The translations under genes and the position numbers were made by a program. A DNA stretch of 64,000 bases from Saccharum officinarum (taxonomy: Eukaryota; Streptophyta; Magnoliopsida; Poales; Poaceae), in the NCBI GenBank assembly GCA_020631735.1, contig CM036215.1:17820346-17884345 (forward strand), written 5' to 3'. Position 1 is the first letter of the stretch. Each line of letters starts with the position of its first letter. The notes beneath the pieces are model-generated. The model had not been told where the DNA came from and did not search any database. It saw only the letters and a program-made list of their open reading frames with translations. Positions 1-11,472 of this stretch are shown here, piece after piece.

Positions 1-1036
1 AGTAATTACAAAAATGCCACCGACTTAAATTTACAAATTACTCTCAAATCTTCTATAAAACATGAAAATCTGTAAAAACAAAAGTTGCTCAATTTTCAAA
101 GTTCTACAACTTTCTCAATATAAACTTTTTCAAATTCAACTTGGATTTTGAAATTTGAATTTGAAATTAAAACGAGACATTTTTAAAAATTAGTAATTTC
201 AAAATTACTTTAAATTTTATATTGAAACTTCAAAAACTCAAAATACCAAAGTTGTACCTCTAGCCAAGACCTATAAATTTTCTATTCAAACCATTTTCAA
301 ATTTTGCCTCCATTTTGAAATTGGAATAGGGAAATGAAAATGGGTCAAATTTGAGATTTGAATCTTTTCAAAATTACTCCAACTTTTACACTAAAACTTT
401 GAAAACTCCAAAACCAAAGTTGTACAACAAGACCAGATCTATAACTTTGCTTTTTGGCTCACCCACAAAATTTGCTTAGATTTTGAATTACACAAAAAGG
501 GGTAAATCTAGGATTTTGAATTTTAGGGTTTTCGGAAGAATTTAAAATTGAAACTTGTTGCTACATTAATTGGTGAGTATTTAGTGATCACACCACCACC
601 CAAGGGCATCATTGAGTCAAGCATCACATGGTTGACCAAATGCCACTCTTGGTTGACTAGGTTGACTTTGGAAAATCTTTTAATAATTCCTCAAATTTGA
701 ATTCAAATTTGAATCGAAAAACTTGCAAAAAGTTTTGGATTCCAAATTCAAACTCAATCTTGAAGCTTCATTTTATGGGTTGGACTTGAGCTCATACCGT
801 ACACTTGACACTAGCGTACAACACAGTCGTACACCTCAACTTACATAGGATACAAACTAAGTATTTGCGGTGATATTCGAAATTAGGTTTTTTGATTCGA
901 GTCACACATCACAAAAACACATTCAACCTAGGAAATGTAAACTTAATTGAGTTGATGCCCATTATGGTTAACTTAATCATGAATGCATATGATGACATGG
1001 CAAATTTTTAGTTACTATAACACCAAGGGTGTTACA
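1..1036 (-). mobile_element. Partial LTR of a Gypsy-type retrotransposon (minus orientation, cut by window edge)
   Basis: Read on the minus strand, position 1036 begins TGTAACACCC, the typical start of several grass Gypsy LTR families and of the other LTRs in this window. AT-rich non-coding sequence follows to the window edge. The other end is outside, so neither a target duplication nor an internal domain can be checked. Nothing codes here. Calling it an LTR is an inference from the terminal sequence and composition. Confidence 0.5.
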
Positions 1037-1126
1037 TAGAGTTAGGGTTTTTGTTCGAGGAATCAGTGCATCTTAAATAAGGTGGTCTATCGCGAGTCTA
1101 TTTTTCAAACTTAGTGGAATGACTTA

Positions 1127-1341
1127 GGGCCTGCTTGGATCCATCGTTAGTTACTTGTAATCTTTCCAAGCAAGGATATGTAGTGAAGCTGCTTGTTTGG
1201 CCGTGGTGTCTTAGGACTTGTGCAAGCAAGGATTTCCTTGCCGGCAAGGGAGAGCCAACATAGCTCTCTTGGCTAGACAAGGCTGGGCAAGGCAAGGCTA
1301 GCTAGGCAAGGCAAGGCTAGAAAAAGAAACCAAGCATGCTC
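1127..1341. mobile_element. Tourist-like MITE with TTA target duplication
   Basis: A 215-bp stretch begins GGGCCTGCTTGG and ends CCAAGCATGCTC, imperfect inverted repeats matching at 10 of 12 positions. It is flanked by TTA on both sides (1124-1126 and 1342-1344), the duplication typical of PIF/Harbinger (Tourist) elements. The interior holds short repeats of a GCAAGGC motif and codes for nothing. The rest of 1037-1607 is AT-rich and I see no feature in it. Confidence 0.5.
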
Positions 1342-1607
1342 TTAGTTCCTCGTACTAGTACTAATTATTAGTTTATGAGAAATGTATATCAACCTATTCC
1401 ATTTCAAAAACCAAACAAAAAGAGTGAAGAATGAGTAGACGATGGAACTCGTTCCTCAAACCAAACACCCTATATATATGTTTCATCTTTTCTATAAAAT
1501 CTAAAAGTTATAATTATTTTATAATGGCCATGACAACCATAATATAAGTTAATACTAACAGTAGTATAACAATGTCCTATTAAGCCTGATCGAATTAAAA
1601 TACAACT

Positions 1608-4600
1608 TGTCGGGGTTATAACCTTAGGTGTCTCAAGGCACCGATTAGTTAGCAGGCCAAGTGACCCACGACACATTCGCTAGCGAAGGCCCGAACGGCG
1701 GAGGCCCAGCTGAATCTAGTGAACTAGGTTGGACGCCAAGGCTAGGGTCAGCCATGACCCCTTCCTTCTATCTTCGCTGCACGACTAACAGAAGACACAC
1801 GACCTCTTCACTATCCCGACCCTCGAGAGGAACAGGAAGAGGTCGAGCGCGGCCATGCGTGTCTGACCTGACAAGGACAAGCACGCTGCATTGACCCCAC
1901 AAGGACCGAGGAGACAGCGGTCACCTCGGCCCAATGACACGCAACCTCTATGCCACGCAATTCAGACAACACAACATCGCCCAAGGCAGTGATGGTTGGA
2001 ATAGCACCCACCAGCCAAATACAGCTTGACAAGATGCATGTACTGTAACACCTCAAGTGTTTAGCTCCATAATTGCATTGCATTTGCATGGCATAGCATA
2101 AGCATGCATCATTCATGTTGTTATTTTATGTGATGCAACACATGTGATTATTTTAGGGTTTGTTTGATTTATTTCATGAAGTATTTGATAGTGAGTGTAA
2201 CAAAAAGGTAAGGTAGCCAATCATGACCTACAACACCTTAGTTATACTTAGGGTAACATTTGGAACAAGGTTCATGTTGACCAAAATTACTAAATTGCCC
2301 TCCAAGAGAAGTTTGACCACCATTTGACCCTAGAAGGCCCTAGTTTGACCAATTAAAAAGTCTAATTTAGAGACCTTGCATGGAAGAGCACCCTTAAGTA
2401 AAGTTGTAGAGAATTTCATGAGGAACAAAAGTTCTAATATGGCCATCTCATGAAAATGACCAGAGCATGCTCAAAAATGGCCCACAAGTCAGCTTGAGTG
2501 GGGATCAACACTTAGAAAAATTCTAAGTCTGGAAATTGGACTTTTCAGTTTCACTGTACCTCACTTTAGCAACTTGTAACTCACAAACTAGGCCAAACCA
2601 GTCCTAGAGCCAATTGACAAAGTTGTTGTCCACACATAGCTCTACAACATTGTCAATATCACCATCACCTGGTTCTCAATAGTTTAGGAGATATAGTGTC
2701 AAGAAGTTAGGGTTTCAGTCGGCATTGATCTCTGAAACTGCATTTCAGTTTCAAGGGGCACCACTTTGGAGATCTGTAGTTTCAAATCTAGGCCGAACCA
2801 GCCCGAACTCCAATTGACAAACTTGTAGTCCTCATGTAGTTCTACAATTTTGGTATTATCATCTTCTTCTAATTCGAACTGGTTTGGGAGAAAATCGATG
2901 TTGAACTTGTCCTGTCAGTCGATACCTTTGAGCTCTGAAACGGAACGTTCAGACACTGACGGCCGCGGCCGACCGCGTCGTGGCGCTCGGGCAGAGCCCG
3001 GTGGCCGCGTGGCTCGCGTGTTCTGCCGACGCCCCACGTCACCTGTGAGCTCAGCGTGAAGACCAGGACGACCCGCTTCCCCCTCCATTTCCATCGCCCT
3101 CTTTCCCTCTCTCATCTCCAGAGCGGAGAAAACCGAGCCGCCATTGCCGTTCTCTCCGGTGAGCTCAAGCGCGAGCTACACCGCATCACCGGCCGTCAAA
3201 CCTCGCCAATCCCTCCGCCTCACCACCCTCCATCTCCCTGACCCACCGAAGCCAGCGATTTGACTCAAGGTGAGCCGCATTGCTTTCTTCCCCACCTCCG
3301 AGAGGTCGCCGGAGCCCGCCATGGGACCTCACCGTGGTCGGGGTGCTTCGGGTCTCTCTCCATCCTCCCTTCCTAGCAAAATGGATCCGCCTAGCTTCGG
3401 TGAAGCTCGTACCGAGCCTAGACCGCACCGTGCATCCTCACCGGCGACGGTGCGCCACCACCGGACATCACCCGCCGCCGCTCGCGGTGACAAGCCCCTT
3501 CCACCCCATCCCCATCCATTCCACGAGCACCAATCGACGCACCGGGTGACGGAGAACACGAGGCGGTGTCCGATTAGCCGAGCGAGCTCTTCTCCGGCGA
3601 GCTCGAGCTCGTCGGAGCTCGCGAGTCTCCGCCTCCCCTGTCTCCGGTCGCTGACCGCGGGGGCCCGCCCGTCAGTGTCGCACGCGAGCGGGAGCGCTGA
3701 GCGGGCCGCGCGAGCGAGTGTGTGGGCCGATTTTCTCCGGGCCGGCCCAGTTCATCCGAAATGAAATTCATTTTTATTATTTTGTCACTGATTTTTGTAC
3801 AAGTTGGAAGAATATAGATCTAGGGTTTTAATGATCCAAAAATCATGAGATAAATTTTATTAGGGTCCACATGATGTGTAGTATTTTAGAAAAATATGGA
3901 TCTGGCATGAGATGTTTAAAGTCTGTAAGAATTTAATAGATCCTTTAAATGTGTTTTGGAATGCATGCAAATTTGTTAAATTTATAACTTGAGCTGTGGT
4001 GTTCCATAAATCATGAAAATTGGTGGGTAGGTTACTCTGTGCTAGCCCTAGCTCTGGTAAAAATTTGGGCATCAGTGCTTAAGTAAATTCCAAGTTATAA
4101 TGCTATCTTGTTATTCTAGGAAATACTGAAATGAATTGTTGTAAATTTTCTACATGTGCAATGTTCATATAACTTTTTAGAGAATGTCTTGGTACCCTAG
4201 AGTGTCTAAGAAAATTAAGAAATCTGTGGTTTGACACTTTTTACTGTGCTTTGTTATTTATACAAAAATCAGCCTTTTTGGCTTTGGATTTTTGTGTAGG
4301 AAGTTCCTGTGAATAAATTGAGTTCAAAATTTTACAGTAGTCTCTTTGTGGGTCAGAGAGTCTCCTGTAATTTTTGTAGAATTTCAGGAGCAGTTTACAC
4401 ATATGTTTGAAATTCCACTTAATTACTTAAGTAAATTGAGAAATGGGTTTAAATAAATGTTCTAGGTGGGCACACCTTACTTTCTGGTGTCTTTGTGATA
4501 TTTGTGAACTTGTAGTAGCATTAGTTTGGTTTTAGAGAATGTTTGCCACATCAATAAATATTTAACCTTTGTAATTTTAGGTTTTCTGGACAGCTAAGTA

Positions 4601-7600
4601 GTAATTCTAAATTTGGCTTTGATAAAATTGGTTGCTGGACAACTTGTAAATACCAAAGTTGGAGTAAACTTGATGAACTAGCTTGTGTTAAAATTTGGAA
4701 GCATTTGGCTTAGTAGTTTGAGAGTTACTGTTGTTTAAAGTGGCAGTTCAAAATCTGCTACTCTCTGTTTTGGAGAGGACAGATTCTGGAACTTGTGAAG
4801 TTTGACATGGGAAAACTTAGGAGTTTGGAGTTGAGGTCTGAAAATGAATTGTAGTGCATTTCTTAGGCTTTCCAGATTGCCTTAGATCATATCTTTTGGA
4901 ATTGTAAATCTCCAGTTGTGATAAAAACAAGTAGCTGCTGTCCAGAATGCTTACTGTGGTGTTTTGCTGATTGATATGGTGTGATATCCTAAGACATGCT
5001 ACTTTTGTAATTGTTAGGTGTTAGGGCCTTAACTGAGGATGAGCAGCTTTATCTTAGGTTAAGTAGATTAGGTGAGTACTTCTCTACCGGAGAGGAAATT
5101 TGCACCTACTCCTTTGAAGTGATTTGATTAGAGCGTTAAATTGTTGTAATACATTTCATTCCGAGCATATTGCATCTTTCATTATGCATTCATGGGATTT
5201 ATTATGCACTCATGCAATAGGTGTACCGGAGGGGGTGACACTCCTCGAATTCGAACAAGCGATACCGGAGGAGGTGCTGAGTCAACCGGAGGAATTAGCA
5301 GAAGAACCCAACGTCGGGGAAGCTCCGTCAGAAGATCTACCCGAGTGCCCTGACCACCGGCCTTCAACTTTTCTGAAAGGCAAGCCCCGGTGCATGCTAA
5401 ACCTACTGATTTATAAATTAATCTTGAGTACTTTTAATTGTTTACTGCATTAAGTTGTAGGAGTTATATGAAAACACTTGTTGCATTATACCTGTCCTTG
5501 TCCAGATATCGTACTTAATCTTATTTTAGGTTTAGGCACGTGTCAATGCTTAGCCCTGCTTAGTACGGTAGAAGTCGGGTGATTTCCGGTCATCCGCGAG
5601 ATGTAGGAAGGAGTCACGAGTGGCTCTATGGCTATCGTGAATGGAACCATGCTTAAAAATGAAATTGAGACCGGGCGGGAGTTCGATAGTACAGCCGCAA
5701 GACACTTCACGTCTTGGGTGTGGAGCTATGCCCGTCTGAGTCGTTTAAGGACCGATTCGCTGTACGTCCTTGAGTCATGTTGAACGCAGTCTAACACTTA
5801 GTTGGCCGGATAACTCGTTCCGACCGCGAAGCCGAGTAATGTGGTTCAGGCCGGGAATCGAATGGTAGGTTGCTTCTTGGAGGAGAGAAAGGATGTGCTT
5901 GGGGACATTGGCGTGAGACCAAGGGGGGTTAGAGTCCCTATCACCTGGCAGAGTGTCGCCCTTGGGGTCGCGACATTATTCGGACCCGCGATTCCTGAAT
6001 CATATGAAACGGTGGCCTGTGCGACCCTGGCAGGGGTCTGCACGGTGAGTGTTAGAAATACCCCTCCAGCTGGATAGGAATTCGATTCGAATCGCCGTCG
6101 CTCCCGGTTAGTGAGCACTTGACTTGAGCAGCGGCAACGTAGATCTCATTAAATAAACAGATGGTTAAGTAAATGATATGATGTTGCCGCAATGATATAC
6201 CTGCTATGGATATAATAATAATGTTGTTTGATTATACTCAAGTGAATGTTTAGTACAGGTGCTAAGATAGATGACAGGTAAATGCTAAAAATAACTGCTA
6301 GTACAGGTTATAAGAGTTTCAACTACTTATGCCTTTATGCAAAATGTGGTGTCAGCTAGCCTCTTGTGTAAGCCTTGCATAATCCTTGGTGTCACTTTAT
6401 TTCTAGTTTTTGACGGGTAAGTCTAGCTGAGTACATTCCAGTACTCAGGGTTTATTCCCTCCTGTTGCAGATGACATGCTTTATCAGGGTTTCTGCAAGA
6501 CGTGTCTCCACCCTGCGGGTGATGATGACTAGATCACAAGGGCGTGATCGTCTTTATGTACTTCCCTCATGCTTTTGCGAGATGTCGATCATCCAGACTG
6601 GCAGTATTTAATTAACTAGTGTGTGTGTTATGCTTCCGCTACTTTCAAACTTGGTTTGTAATATTTGCTACTCCGTGGTGTAAACTTATTTCAGAACTAC
6701 TTGTGAAATGTATCGTATGATGTTGTATGTTGAATGATGCGATCCTGGTTGTAAGCAGTTTGGTTTGAAATCCTTCGTGATTTCGATTGACTACCGGGAT
6801 TATATGGGCTCAAGTTTGAAAATTTGAGCGCTTCGGTGCTTGTTTTCGTACTTGTGCTCTTATAATTTGGTCGGTTCTGTTACAGACTCCACCCACTATG
6901 GGATGGGATCCACAATGAAGGCCTTGACTTAGAGGCCACCTAGACCGATGAGAGCTATGACCCCAATGATCGGATTGTGGCCCTCAACCTCCTCCAGCCA
7001 ACAGGACGATCGACGACCTAGGGCAACTATCAACTCTTGTACGACGCTCCAGGAAACCATGAGACAAGGATGAAGATCACGGTGGAGACCACGTTGCACA
7101 GGACGGCTGGCGAACCACCGCCGTGTCTACAGTGCCGCCACGGCCAGCACAGTGGCACCACATCACACCATGCCGCGACGTGGCCACAAGACCATGACGA
7201 CAACCATGCCCAGACATGCTCCACAAGACGGCGTAGCTTGCAGCCAAGTTAGGTAGGACCTCCTTCAGGCTCACGACCCTTCGGTCGGGAGAACCTTCTT
7301 CTTTGTATATGCCCTGGCCCCAAACTCTATATAAGGGTAGCCATGTCACCCATCTAGGGGATCCTCTACCATTTTTTACACATTCTCCTTTGTAGAAGGG
7401 CTCCTGGAGCTTATCTTCAGGTAGTCCGTCTCCTAGCTCAAGCTTTCACACCTCTTCCACCATTCTTGCACCCCCATTGTAAGAACTCATAGCATTCAAG
7501 TGAGGAACATGCACTCGATTATCTCTGAGACTGGACGTAGGGCTCCAGCCTAAACTAGTATAAATCCTCGTGTCTTTTGGATGCTACCATCGTCTTCCTA

Positions 7601-7651
7601 GAGCAGCGCGGCAATTGTATAGGTTTAGTAGTCCTGTTTAAAACACCGACA
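1608..7651 (+). mobile_element. LTR (solo or remnant) of a Gypsy element, split by a second element
   Basis: The left end is TGTCGGGG at 1608 and the right end ACACCGACA at 7651, giving a perfect TGTCGG/CCGACA terminal inverted repeat as in many grass Gypsy LTRs. The 3' part has a TATA box near 7328 (TATATAAG). No primer-binding site or internal domain follows 7651, so it looks like a solo LTR. The flanks CAACT and CAATC are only a partial match for a 5-bp target duplication, as for an old insertion. Bases 2044-6884 belong to a later insertion, leaving about 1.2 kb of LTR. Confidence 0.55.
2044..6884 (+). mobile_element. Large LTR-like element (about 4.8 kb) nested in the previous LTR
   Basis: It starts TGTAACACC at 2044 and ends TGTTACA at 6884, inverted termini like those of large-LTR Gypsy elements. 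I see no repeated LTR inside, no primer site and no gag or pol motif, so it is either a solo LTR of a family with very long LTRs or a coding-free (LARD-like) derivative. A GC-rich block at about 2940-3760 resembles a promoter/leader; short open frames on both strands there have no recognisable domain. Part of 5540-6060 resembles stretches of the other TGTAACACCC-type LTRs in this window. No matching 5-bp duplication is visible (TGTAC versus GACTC). Confidence 0.45.
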
Positions 7652-8308
7652 CAATCTTAACAGAATTTCTCCTTTTGTAAAGCATAGAAATATTTAGATG
7701 TGGATATATAATAACTTTGATTGTCAAACTATCTATGTGCTGCTATAGTTAAAATATCAAGTTTCATTACTTTTTAAGGACCCATAAATATATGTAATCC
7801 GAATCTACGATTAAAGTCGGCAAGAGTTACTTGCCTACATGTCAAGGATTGGTCTCTAGATTTAGACTTTATTAGACAAAAAACTATTCAAAGACTCAGT
7901 TTAAAGTTTGATTAGTTACACCATCAGCCGATTTAGGTTTTACTAAAAATAAGTTTTGTCTTTAATCAAAACTATATCGACAATTTGATGGTGCAAATAT
8001 TTGTTTCTTAGAGATGGATTATTGATTCAAAGACCAATATTATGTATTTATTATTATTTTTACTGTTTATGAAAAATTAAAAAAAACATGGGAGTCGAGG
8101 AACACGTAGGGGAAAAATCAAACCAAGCAAACGAAGTAACCCGTATCTGAACATGGAAAGGGTCTTACAAAAAACAAAACAAAAAACGAAACAAAAAGAC
8201 ACGGAAACAAACTCACTAAAAAAACAAAAACAAAAACAAAAACAACCCAACAACTCATCAAGACCCACCGTAAGAGAATAGAAGGAGAAAAAAACAAAAG
8301 ATAAGCAA
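7652..8308. other. AT-rich intergenic stretch, nothing recognised
   Basis: This is AT-rich sequence with an A-rich, AAAAC-type low-complexity tract at about 8160-8250. I see no gene, repeat boundary or regulatory signal that can be supported. Confidence 0.6.
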
Positions 8309-9340
8309 GGGCACTAGCGTTTGAACGTCCGGCGCCCGCAGTTCGGATACATCTCTCAGTCCCCAGCCAACTGAATCATAGGTTGGTGTCGTGGCCCACC
8401 AATGGGACTATCTCAACATCCCGTATAAAATAGAAAACTAAAGGGAACAAAATCACTATCTGCCTGCGTAACAGAAGGGGACAACGTGTGCTCACGTCTG
8501 CACCACAATCCCCCGGCGTGTCCCGTCCGCCGGCCCCGGTGCATCCCCCTTCGCCGGCCCTCGCTGCGCCCCCTCCGCAGTCTAAGAAGGATGCAAGGCA
8601 GCAGAAGGCGAGGAGAAGACACCAAGCCGAGGCAGTAGAAAGCGAGGAGGGAAATGCAACACCCGATCTACTTTTGAAACATCCAGATACAACACTTGCA
8701 ACATGCGTCTGAAGACAGATGAAACATTTAAAGCATGCGTCTGAAACACTTGAAAACAATTGCAACACATACGCAACATCCAGATAAAAGCACTTGCAAC
8801 ATATGTATGAAACATATGCAACATCCAGATAAACACAGTTGCAACATACGTCTAAAAAACAAATGAAACTTTAGGAACAGATGTTTGCATCATACATGTA
8901 CAACCATTGCAATATATTTAACATCATGATCTACTTTTGCAACATTTATACGAAACCCTTGCAACATACCTCTGAGACATATGAAACACTTGAAACATAC
9001 GCTTGCAACGTGCGTTTCTTAGCGCAAGCGCAATGTCACCTTACTGCTTGGACGAGTGGAGCTCATTGTTGTAGAACTTGACACCAACGCGGAGCTCGAT
9101 ACCACGGATTACTCGGAGGTCGCCGGCGGCACAAACCTCGGCAATGGCCTTGGCGGGTGGATGAAGCGCAGCCACGACAGGAGGCACGAGTATGGCCAGG
9201 GGGGCGCGGCTCAGCCGAGGGCGACGTCGGCGAGCAGCTGCGATTGCGAACGAGGGCGCACAACACATAGCAACGTGATGAGGATGAGCCACGAGGTCCG
9301 GACGCGAGTGACGTGGGCGAGTGGATAAGTACGAGACAAG
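8309..9340 (+). repeat. Dispersed repeat family, copy A (5' end present, 3' end missing)
   Basis: The left end reads CACTAGCGTTTGAACGTCCG, close to the termini of the inverted-repeat element at 49589-51761. The interior (8640-9030) is a degenerate array of CTTGCAACAT / TGAAACACTTG words, followed by a GC-rich block (9040-9300) beginning CTGCTTGGACGA. The same order of blocks recurs at 49596-50310, so these are two copies of one family. I do not see the matching right terminus, so this copy is probably truncated. The superfamily is uncertain. The open frames inside are in GC-rich or low-complexity DNA and carry no known domain. Confidence 0.5.
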
Positions 9341-10229
9341 TTCATACATGACACTAAACATACTCAGAAAAAACAGAAATTTAGTTAAATTAAATTATTT
9401 TATTTAATCTAGATATACGGAGGCAGTGGTAAGCTAGGTGGCGTCTTCGAGAAGGAACGGAATTTGGACCCGCAAAACTGCAGCAGCACTCCAGCCCCCC
9501 ACTAGCCACAGTAGCAGCGCAGCGCCGGTAGAAACATCCTGACCGACACGACGCCGTGGACGTGCTCCCGCCGCACGCTCCTGGGCTGGGCCGACAGCCC
9601 CACACACACACACATGGATACGCGACGCTCCAGCTCACACGCCATGTCACCCTCACCGTAGCAGAGACGGTAATTTTTTCCCGAGACGGTCCGCCCGCTA
9701 GGCGCCAGGCCACATCATCTGCACACGCTGCCAGCCAGGACGACGTGCCACGGCAGCACCAGCTGGACACGCACACGCCACCCGGGTCAAGCGAGGCAGC
9801 CAGCCAGCCATGCCCAGGCGCGGCTGCGGACCTTTTCTGCCTCCTCGACCGACCGACCTGCCAAGGCCATGCCCAGGCAGCCAGCCATGCCCAGCCGTTG
9901 CCGACAGAATTTGAATGGTTCTGCTGCTTCGATCTGCAGGAGGCTTTTTTTTTCTTTTGCGCTGGCCGGCGGCCTGAATTTTCACACCTGAACGACAGCA
10001 TCCATCCATCCATCGTTGCGTACTTGCGTGCGTCGTCGCGTCTCGTAAACGAGGTTTTACTCCTTCCAGACGGCCGTAATTTGGGTTCAGTTTACCCGTG
10101 TGGTTTTCACATTTAAGTGCTGTGACCGGTGGTCAAAGGATAGCAACATAACCTCCTCACGTATGATATAAATAAATAAAGGGAAAAGGCGAACATATAA
10201 TTACTGAAACAGGGCAAAATTATGTACTA
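9341..10229. other. GC-rich intergenic stretch with a short CA microsatellite
   Basis: A GC-rich block (about 9440-10080) contains a short CA-repeat (9600-9614) and repeated CCAGC/GCCAGG words. Open frames of roughly 190-200 codons occur on both strands at once, which is what GC-rich non-coding DNA gives; no domain, signal peptide or splice pattern is convincing. Confidence 0.5.
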
Positions 10230-10848
10230 CTCTCTCCGCTCGAAATACAAGATACTAGTTGTCCAATCAGTTTCGGTATCAAACAACGAGTCTGGCAAAA
10301 CAGTAATTGCCCCTCACTAGTTAGTTAGTTATATGTTGTTACAATATCTTCAATAGTTCTCCCAAAAATAATTCGTAAATCAATGAGTTCTTCAAGTGGC
10401 TAAAAAATTGGAAGCATGTTTGTTGGGTTCCTTCAACATTTTCTAAAATCTTGTTCCTAGAATAACGTCCTTCCACGTCTAGATTAACTGTGCCCTACTT
10501 CTTATTCTTCCTCCACGTCCTTTCATCTCAAGATTAGTATACCAATAAGTGCGCATAATTCTGCGCGTTTTGGTCGATTTCCCAAGTGTGGAAAGGTTGG
10601 GAATTGAAGATATATGTATAGGGAGTTATTGGAGAGCAGTTTTTTCAATCTTGCTAAAAGATCGGGATTTTGAGTGGGTTTTGGAAACACTTATTTAATT
10701 TTCTAGTAAGCTATAGTTTAAAAAGCGATATGTACGATTTCAGCTACCAATTACATAAGTTATATTTGGCAAAATAATATTTAAAAGCAATCACGTATAG
10801 ATAGAGTTAAAAAAAACTTCAATACATTATCTTTTAGGACACAGAGAG
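10230..10848. mobile_element. Possible Stowaway-like element
   Basis: The ends read CTCTCTCCGCTCG at 10230 and GGACACAGAGAG ending at 10848, imperfect inverted repeats of the Stowaway CTCCCTCCGTCC type, each next to a TA dinucleotide. At 619 bp it is long for this class and the match is weak, so the ends may belong to two different decayed copies. Confidence 0.3.
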
Positions 10849-11244
10849 TACCTCAACAGAGCTCTTATTTGAAAGACAGCTCCTAATAGAGCAACTCACG
10901 CTCATCATATCTTTGCTAAACAATAGTATTTATTTTATAAAGAATCACTTGAATGTTAGTATGTCAAATCCTTTGGAATGAACAAATATGCCAAACCTAG
11001 CTTCTCATGATTTACTTTCTACGCAGTAGAACAATTTTATCCGTAGAGTTTATCCTAAATACTATAGCCATCATGGAATCGTTTTGACACGGAAGTAGAA
11101 AATAAATCCTACTACCAAACAACTGATACTGATAAAATTACTGCTAGTCTGTCTGGGGAAAGATGAACCTTTGATTCGGCAGAAACAAAAAAATTGACTG
11201 CATGCGCCGATCCCGATCCCGATCCTTGCACAAAAAGCTGTAAT

Positions 11245-11256
11245 TTGACCGGTCAA
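11245..11256. promoter_or_regulatory. Palindromic W-box pair upstream of the phosphatase gene
   Basis: TTGACCGGTCAA is a perfect palindrome made of two W-box cores (TTGACC) on opposite strands, 62 bp upstream of the TATA box. W-boxes bind WRKY factors, which drive wound and pathogen responses. That it regulates the phosphatase is inferred from position only. Confidence 0.45.
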
Positions 11257-11318
11257 CCTCACGACCCCTTCTCCCGGTTGGGGGGTAGGCTTTGGCTTCC
11301 TTCCGCCACGGCGCTACC

Positions 11319-11326
11319 TATATAAA
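11319..11326 (+). promoter_or_regulatory. TATA box of the PP2C gene
   Basis: TATATAAA lies 147 bp upstream of the chosen ATG. It predicts a transcription start near 11350 and a 5' leader of about 120 nt. ACGT cores in a CACGTCCACGTAC context at 11345-11357 lie close to the predicted start. Confidence 0.6.
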
Positions 11327-11472
11327 CCCACGTCCAAGCAAAGTCACGTCCACGTACATCCGCCAGCTTTTTCACCCCCCACAGGAATAGCACACCTAAT
11401 CCAAGAACAAGCGCCTCGTCCTCCTCCTGCCGACGTACGTCTCCGTTGACCGGGCTGCCGGATCGGAGCGAG

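Noticed and set aside
3186..3771. Several open frames on both strands
   Set aside because: They lie in the GC-rich promoter/leader block of an LTR-like element, overlap one another, and resemble no protein family.
9390..10116. Long open frames on both strands (about 190-207 codons)
   Set aside because: They overlap each other in GC-rich DNA, start at non-ATG codons in part, and show no domain or splice pattern.
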